The notes beneath the pieces are model-generated. The model searched no databases and was not told the DNA's origin. It worked only from the letters and a program-made list of their open reading frames with translations. A stretch of 7,249 bases of DNA from an uncultured Bacteroidales bacterium (GTDB lineage: Bacteria; Bacteroidota; Bacteroidia; Bacteroidales; UBA932). Below, one piece after another: positions 5,996 to 7,249 of this stretch. The stretch's first letter is position 1, and each line of letters begins with the position of its first letter. The position numbers and the translations under genes were made by a program. The DNA is taken from positions 1 through 7,249 of the forward strand of contig CALCHD010000177.1 of the NCBI GenBank assembly GCA_937901105.1, given 5' to 3'.

Positions 5996-7243
5996 ATGAA
6001 TTTCAATTGGTTTATAGCACAGAGGATTGGCAACAAGGCGGATGCTACGGGAAGGTTAAGCAAGATGGGAACTGCGATTTCGGTGGTTTCTGTGGCGGTG
6101 AGCATTGCGGTGATTGTGGCTGTGAGTGCTGTGGCGGACGGGTTCCGTAGAGAGCTGGCCGGGAAGGTGAGGAACTTTTCGGGGGATGTTGTGCTTGCTG
6201 CGCCGGGAAATGATATCCTTAATGTGGCAAAGCCGATTGAGGTGCCGCTCTCTTATATGCAGAAGATTGAGGAACTGCCGTTTGTTGAGCGAGTGAGCGG
6301 AGTTGCTTACAGGCAGGGTGTTGTCAAGGGGGAAGAAGAGATTTCCGGCCTGATGCTAAAGGGGGTTGATTCACTGTATAATATGGAGCCGTACAGGAGT
6401 TCCCTTTTGCAGGGTACTCTTCCAAAGCTGTCGGGCAAGGCTCCGTCCAATGAAGTAATTGTTTCAAAGAGCCTTGCTGATGCGTTGCAGCTGAAGGCTG
6501 GAGACAAGATTACATCATATTTCCCGGACCAGCAGCTCAAGGTGAGAAGATTTGAGGTTGCAGGTGTTTTTGATACCGGGTTTGAGGAGTTTGACAAGTA
6601 TCTTGCCGTTGGGGATCTCCGTCAGGTTGTGAGGCTGAACGGATGGAGCAGCCAGCTGTCGGGATACGAAATATTTTTGAAAAATGATGTGGCAGAGGTT
6701 ACTCCGGAGCAGGAGGATGCCATTGCTGAAGTGATTTACAGGAATTCCCTTACAGAGGATCCGGAGGTGGCGGCAACTGTGCTTAAGGATAAGTACTATT
6801 TTTTGTTCGACTGGCTTAATCTGTTGGATCTTAATGTGGTGATTGTCCTTTCTCTGATGATTGCGGTTGCAGGGTTCAATATGATTTCAAGCCTGCTTAT
6901 AATGCTGTTTGAGAGGATTTCACAGATAGGACTTCTTAAGGCTCTTGGAATGACCAGCAGGGCGGTTGCAAAGGTGTTTGTGGCCAAGGCGGCATCAGTT
7001 GTCCTTAAAGGTATGTTGTGGGGAAATGCGCTCGCGCTGGCGTTCTGTTTTGTACAGGGGAGGTATCATATCCTTACACTTAATCCGCGAGACTATTTTG
7101 TTCCGTGGGTACCTGTTTCCCTCGAAATTTCTTCGGTGATTGTAACCAACCTTGTCTCTTTTGTGGCAATTATGGCCATTATGATGTTGCCATGCCTGTT
7201 CATATCAAAGGTTGATCCTGCCTCTACAATGAGGGTGAAATAG
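5996..7243 (+). CDS. ABC transporter permease, LolC/LolE type (FtsX/MacB fold)
   Basis: A 415-residue inner-membrane permease of the family that, with a LolD-type ATPase, extracts lipoproteins from the inner membrane, or more broadly does MacB-like mechanotransmission. Seen: a short cytoplasmic N-terminus (FIAQRIGNK); membrane helix 1 at about residues 25-47; a large periplasmic domain (about 48-275) typical of MacB-like proteins, with VSGVAYRQGVV and EVIVSKSLADALQLKAGD; and three C-terminal helices at about 279-304, 326-354 and 378-403. The coupling region ERISQIGLLKALGMTSRAV (306-324) after helix 2 is the FtsX-domain signature that contacts the ATPase. It ends DPASTMRVK, the usual P-x-x-x-(L/M)R-type tail. 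The ATG at 5996 is preferred over the GTG at 5969, which lies in the terminator tail before the -7 box. Four helices and ~415 residues fit LolC/LolE. The partner ATPase is not in the window, so the exact substrate is uncertain. Confidence 0.88.
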   Translation: MNFNWFIAQRIGNKADATGRLSKMGTAISVVSVAVSIAVIVAVSAVADGFRRELAGKVRNFSGDVVLAAPGNDILNVAKPIEVPLSYMQKIEELPFVERVSGVAYRQGVVKGEEEISGLMLKGVDSLYNMEPYRSSLLQGTLPKLSGKAPSNEVIVSKSLADALQLKAGDKITSYFPDQQLKVRRFEVAGVFDTGFEEFDKYLAVGDLRQVVRLNGWSSQLSGYEIFLKNDVAEVTPEQEDAIAEVIYRNSLTEDPEVAATVLKDKYYFLFDWLNLLDLNVVIVLSLMIAVAGFNMISSLLIMLFERISQIGLLKALGMTSRAVAKVFVAKAASVVLKGMLWGNALALAFCFVQGRYHILTLNPRDYFVPWVPVSLEISSVIVTNLVSFVAIMAIMMLPCLFISKVDPASTMRVK

Positions 7244-7249
7244 CTATTT

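Overview
The window reads as a Bacteroidales-like chromosomal segment of moderate GC (from about 1880 to the end), joined at its left end to sequence from at least one, probably two, other genomes. Support for Bacteroidota on the right: TAnnTTTG-type -7 promoter boxes before genes, starts with no Shine-Dalgarno sequence, and the gene content. The first ~200 bases instead carry the start of a minus-strand Clostridia-like class A penicillin-binding protein with a strong AGGAG ribosome site. Bases ~200-1795 are AT-rich and A/T-ending in codon use; they encode a sugar MFS transporter and the front half of ClpX, and look like a different, low-GC Bacteroidota. I read the window as a metagenomic contig with chimeric joins near 200 and near 1796-1883. 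This is inferred from protein breaks and composition; no reads were available.

Layout. 1-198 (-): N-terminus of a penicillin-binding protein, cut by the window edge. 200-1294 (+): FHS-family sugar transporter lacking its N-terminus. 1307-1879 (+): ClpX zinc finger and Walker A/B region, ending abruptly after Walker B. 1880-2461 (+): last five membrane helices of an RND efflux pump, in frame with the ClpX piece. 2472-3872 (+): TolC-like outer-membrane efflux protein, followed by a strong intrinsic terminator (3885-3914). 3915-4353: a convergent intergenic region almost filled by two tandem arrays with a ~51-52 bp period. 4354-4914 (-): unrecognised 186-residue protein. 5033-5917 (+): secreted phosphodiester glycosidase (NAGPA-like), with a terminator at 5938-5968. 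5996-7243 (+): LolC/LolE-type ABC transporter permease with a -7 box only a few bases before its ATG.

How the genes work together. The RND remnant and the TolC-like gene are the 3' end of a tripartite drug or metabolite efflux operon; the adaptor gene and most of the pump would lie upstream in the true genome. The glycosidase and the permease each appear to be separate transcription units in the cell-envelope category. The most unusual part is the repeat region. Its right half has six 8-base half-sites, ATTGTCAC and GTGACAAT, in strict alternation with spacers of 16, 19, 16, 19 and 16 bases. Its left half is a diverged 103-104 bp tandem repeat built from two ~52 bp half-units that start with a TTTTCTCCCGG-like motif. 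Both halves share the ~51 bp period, and at least one left-hand unit also has a dyad with a 16-base spacer. I do not recognise this element family and its function is unknown.
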